Below are positions 5,345 to 7,557 of a stretch of DNA of 7,557 bases, piece by piece. The stretch is taken from the NCBI GenBank assembly GCA_003343685.1, contig QAKS01000074.1, positions 1 to 7,557 on the forward strand. The letters are read 5' to 3'. Made by a program: the position numbers and the translations under genes. How positions within the stretch are numbered: the first letter of the stretch is position 1; each line of letters opens with the position of its first letter. A model generated the notes under the pieces. It searched no databases and was not told where the DNA came from. It was given only the letters and a program-made list of their open reading frames with translations. This stretch comes from Clostridiales bacterium. GTDB lineage: Bacteria; Bacillota; Clostridia; Christensenellales; Christensenellaceae.

Positions 5345-7321
5345 ATGAAACCTACCGACAATGCCAGCATTAACACCATTCGTGTGTTATCCGCAGAGGC
5401 AATTAACAAGAGCAACTCCGGACATCCGGGGCTGCCCATGGGCGCTGCACCGATTGCCCATACGCTGTTTTCACGCCATTATACAATGAATCCCGCCGAT
5501 CTCGGCTGGGACAACCGGGACAGATTTGTGCTGTCCGCAGGACACGGCTCCATGCTGCTCTATGCGATGCTGCACATCTATGGCATGGGTGTGAGCATGG
5601 ATGATATCAAGAATTTCAGACAGTGGGGAGCGAAAACTCCCGGACACCCCGAGCATGGGCATACGCCGGGTGTAGAGACGACGACAGGTCCCCTCGGTAT
5701 GGGCGTGGCGAATGCGGTAGGCATGGCTATGGCAGAGGCGCATCTCGCTGCTGTCTTCAATAAGCCCGGATACCCGATCGTAGACCATTACACGTATGTG
5801 ATGACGGGAGACGGCTGCCTGATGGAGGGCATTTCGGCGGAGGCCTCGTCTCTGGCGGGAACGCTGAAGCTTGGTAAGCTGATTCTTCTTTATGATAAAA
5901 ACAACATTACAATAGAGGGAGATACGGACACGGCCTTTACGGAGGACGTGGCGAAGCGCTATGAGGCATATGGCTGGCAGGTGCTTACGGTGGACGACGC
6001 AAATACCGATGTAGATGCCATTGACAGAGCCATTGCAGAGGCAAAAAAGGAGACGGAAAAGCCGTCTATGATCATATGCAACACGACGATCGGCTATGGC
6101 TGTGCGCCTGTTGCCGGTACTGCCGGATGTCACGGGTCTCCCATTGGGGAAGAAAATCTGAAGGTTCTGCGCGAGACACTCGGGGTTACGGAAGCACCCT
6201 TTACGGTGCCGCAGGAGGTATACGACGCGGCAAAGGAACAGACGGACAGGAGCGCGGCGGCAGAGGAGACGTGGAAAAAGATGTTTGCCGAGTATGCCGA
6301 AAAATATCCAGAGATGGCAAAGCTCTACGATCAGTATATGTCGAAGGTCGACACAGCCGTATTTGACGAGGAGTTCTATCGGTTTGACGGCGCAATGGCG
6401 ACCCGCCAGTCCTCCGGTACGGTGCTGAACAGGCTGGCAGCAAAGGTGCCGCAGTTGATGGGCGGTTCGGCGGATTTGGCTCCCTCCAACAACTCGCTGA
6501 TGAAGGAAAGGGAGTATTTCTCCGCCGACAATTACGCCGGCTCCAACATACATTTCGGCATCAGGGAATTTGCCATGTCGGCAATTGCGAACGGCATGTA
6601 TCTGCATGGAGGAGTGATCCCCTATGCGGCTACATTCTTTGTGTTCAGCGACTATCTGAAGCACGGTATCCGGTTGTCTGCGCTGATGAAGCTGCCGACG
6701 ATTTACATTATGACACATGACAGCATCGGTGTAGGCGAGGACGGCCCCACCCATGAGCCGATCGAACAGTGCGCGGGCATCCGCTCCATTCCGGGCGCTT
6801 ATCTGTGGAGACCTGCGGATTCCAAAGAGACGGCAGCGGCGTATGAATTTGCGCTGACAAAGGCGGAAGGCCCCTGTGTTATGGCGCTGTCGCGCCAGAA
6901 ACTGCCGCTGTATGAAGAGACGGGCAGGGATGCGCTCCGGGGCGGCTATATTCTGAAGGACTGCGACAAAAAGCCCGATGTGATCTTAATCGGAACCGGT
7001 TCGGAGGTAGAACTGTGCATGAATGCACAGGAGGAGCTGGCGAAGCAGGGGATTGCGGCGAGAGTCGTGTCTATGCCCTGTACCGATCTGTTTGACGAGC
7101 AGGACGAGGCATATAAAGAGAGCGTTCTGCCGGATGATGTCCGCGCGCGGGTGGCGGCGGAGGCAGGCTCCAGCTTTGGCTGGCAGAAGTATATCGGTCT
7201 GGACGGCGACACGCTGACGATCGACCATTTTGGTGCGTCTGCACCGGCAGGTATTCTGTTTAAGGAGTTTGGTTTCACAACAGATAACTTGGTGAGCAAG
7301 GCAAAGGCTCTGGTAAAGTAA
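5345..7321 (+). CDS. tkt: Transketolase
   Basis: Thiamine-diphosphate enzyme that moves two-carbon units between sugar phosphates, linking the non-oxidative pentose phosphate pathway to glycolysis in the cytoplasm. The 658-residue protein is a full-length single chain, unlike the split N- and C-terminal halves of many Clostridia. It shows SGHPGLPMG with H27, [10 protein letters not shown] with H67, [13 protein letters not shown] with H101, [14 protein letters not shown], and the ThDP/Mg2+ motif GDGCLMEG (D156) to N186. The second half has HFGIREFAM with the catalytic Glu E408, [16 protein letters not shown] with H458 and H470, and SRQKLP with the phosphate-binding Arg. A C-terminal domain runs from about 530 and includes the GTGSEVEL turn. 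AAGGAGGA lies 9 nt before the ATG. Its own promoter and terminator make it a single-gene unit. Confidence 0.98.
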   Translation: MKPTDNASINTIRVLSAEAINKSNSGHPGLPMGAAPIAHTLFSRHYTMNPADLGWDNRDRFVLSAGHGSMLLYAMLHIYGMGVSMDDIKNFRQWGAKTPGHPEHGHTPGVETTTGPLGMGVANAVGMAMAEAHLAAVFNKPGYPIVDHYTYVMTGDGCLMEGISAEASSLAGTLKLGKLILLYDKNNITIEGDTDTAFTEDVAKRYEAYGWQVLTVDDANTDVDAIDRAIAEAKKETEKPSMIICNTTIGYGCAPVAGTAGCHGSPIGEENLKVLRETLGVTEAPFTVPQEVYDAAKEQTDRSAAAEETWKKMFAEYAEKYPEMAKLYDQYMSKVDTAVFDEEFYRFDGAMATRQSSGTVLNRLAAKVPQLMGGSADLAPSNNSLMKEREYFSADNYAGSNIHFGIREFAMSAIANGMYLHGGVIPYAATFFVFSDYLKHGIRLSALMKLPTIYIMTHDSIGVGEDGPTHEPIEQCAGIRSIPGAYLWRPADSKETAAAYEFALTKAEGPCVMALSRQKLPLYEETGRDALRGGYILKDCDKKPDVILIGTGSEVELCMNAQEELAKQGIAARVVSMPCTDLFDEQDEAYKESVLPDDVRARVAAEAGSSFGWQKYIGLDGDTLTIDHFGASAPAGILFKEFGFTTDNLVSKAKALVK

Positions 7322-7330
7322 ATTCGGCGG

Positions 7331-7363
7331 AAAAGTCCGGCGCAGCAATGCACCGGACTTTTT
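7331..7363 (+). terminator. Rho-independent terminator of tkt
   Basis: AAAAGTCCGG (7331-7340) pairs with CCGGACTTTT (7353-7362). An inner GCA/TGC pairing closes a GCAA tetraloop, and T runs to 7363. It starts 9 nt after the tkt stop. Confidence 0.88.
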
Positions 7364-7389
7364 GTATGCAGACAATCGCTGCGTGAAAA

Positions 7390-7423
7390 TTCAAAAGCGT
7401 CTGCAATTGCAAACGCTTTTGAA
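7390..7423. repeat. Inverted repeat, possible terminator for a minus-strand gene beyond the window
   Basis: Arms of 11 bp (7390-7400 and 7413-7423, core TCAAAAGCGT with ACGCTTTTGA) flank a central segment that contains the palindrome TGCAATTGCA (7402-7411). On the plus strand no T run follows. On the minus strand the hairpin is followed by ATTTTC, so it could end a leftward transcript entering from the right. It could also be a second weak site after tkt. Confidence 0.5.
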
Positions 7424-7557
7424 AATGGAGGAAAATAGAAAAATATTTAAAGCACGTCGTCATCAAGATTAATTGTTTAACTATTTATAAACTCTTTTTA
7501 ATCATTATAAACCATATCAGACAAAATTTCCATACTTTTTGTAAAAAATTTTTAATA
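7424..7557. other. AT-rich intergenic sequence with no gene seen
   Basis: No convincing reading frame or well-spaced promoter pair on either strand. The last 100 bases are strongly AT-rich with several T and A runs, as is common upstream of a gene. The next gene lies outside the window. Confidence 0.6.

Noticed and set aside
5471..6754. Long open frame (427 codons) on the minus strand inside tkt
   Set aside because: Antisense to a full transketolase; rich in Arg, His and Cys with no recognisable domain.
7425..7472. Tiny open frame of 15 codons after tkt
   Set aside because: No ribosome binding site before it, no conservation that can be judged, and it lies in AT-rich sequence next to an inverted repeat.
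1..7557. CRISPR array, tRNA or rRNA, insertion sequence, toxin-antitoxin pair or phage defence genes
   Set aside because: No regularly spaced repeats, no recognisable cloverleaf or ribosomal RNA stretches, and no transposase or defence-type proteins were found on either strand.

Overview
The window looks like a stretch of chromosome from a spore-forming Bacillota, most likely class Clostridia. The reasons are a clear SpoIIID gene followed directly by an MreB/Mbl gene (the same order as spoIIID-mbl in Bacillus subtilis), strong AGGAGG-type ribosome binding sites, near-consensus sigma-A promoters, and a DUF134/NifX-like protein of a kind common in anaerobic Clostridia. By eye base composition is roughly half G+C. 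The genus cannot be fixed from the sequence alone. I see no insertion sequence, phage gene, CRISPR array, tRNA or rRNA.

Layout, left to right: (1) the 3' end of a gene with a PhoU-like helical domain, probably a Na+/phosphate cotransporter; (2) pyk, pyruvate kinase, with its own promoter and terminator; (3) a gene fusing a DUF134 helix-turn-helix domain to a NifX/NifB-type cofactor-binding domain with a His/Cys-rich tail, under a near-perfect promoter framed by two identical 16-nt palindrome-containing repeats; (4) a long hairpin terminator shared with (5) nfo, endonuclease IV, on the minus strand; (6) a short divergent promoter region, then spoIIID; (7) an mbl/mreB gene behind a 139-nt gap; (8) tkt, full-length transketolase, with its own promoter and terminator; (9) about 235 nt of mostly AT-rich sequence with one extra inverted repeat and no gene.

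Most genes appear to be single transcription units: all except spoIIID have a recognisable hairpin terminator downstream, and all the complete genes have at least a candidate promoter. The products serve housekeeping (glycolysis, pentose phosphate carbon shuffling, abasic-site DNA repair, cell shape) and sporulation (mother-cell regulator). They do not form one pathway.

The most unusual locus is the DUF134-NifX fusion. Its arrangement (repeats over the -35 box and beside the ribosome binding site, a DNA-binding domain joined to a metal-cofactor domain, and an internal in-frame ribosome binding site with ATG exactly at the domain boundary) suggests a self-regulated metal-responsive protein that may also yield a free NifX-like product. 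This is inference. The rest of the window is ordinary chromosomal core sequence, and I found no clear evidence of a wholly new multi-gene system.
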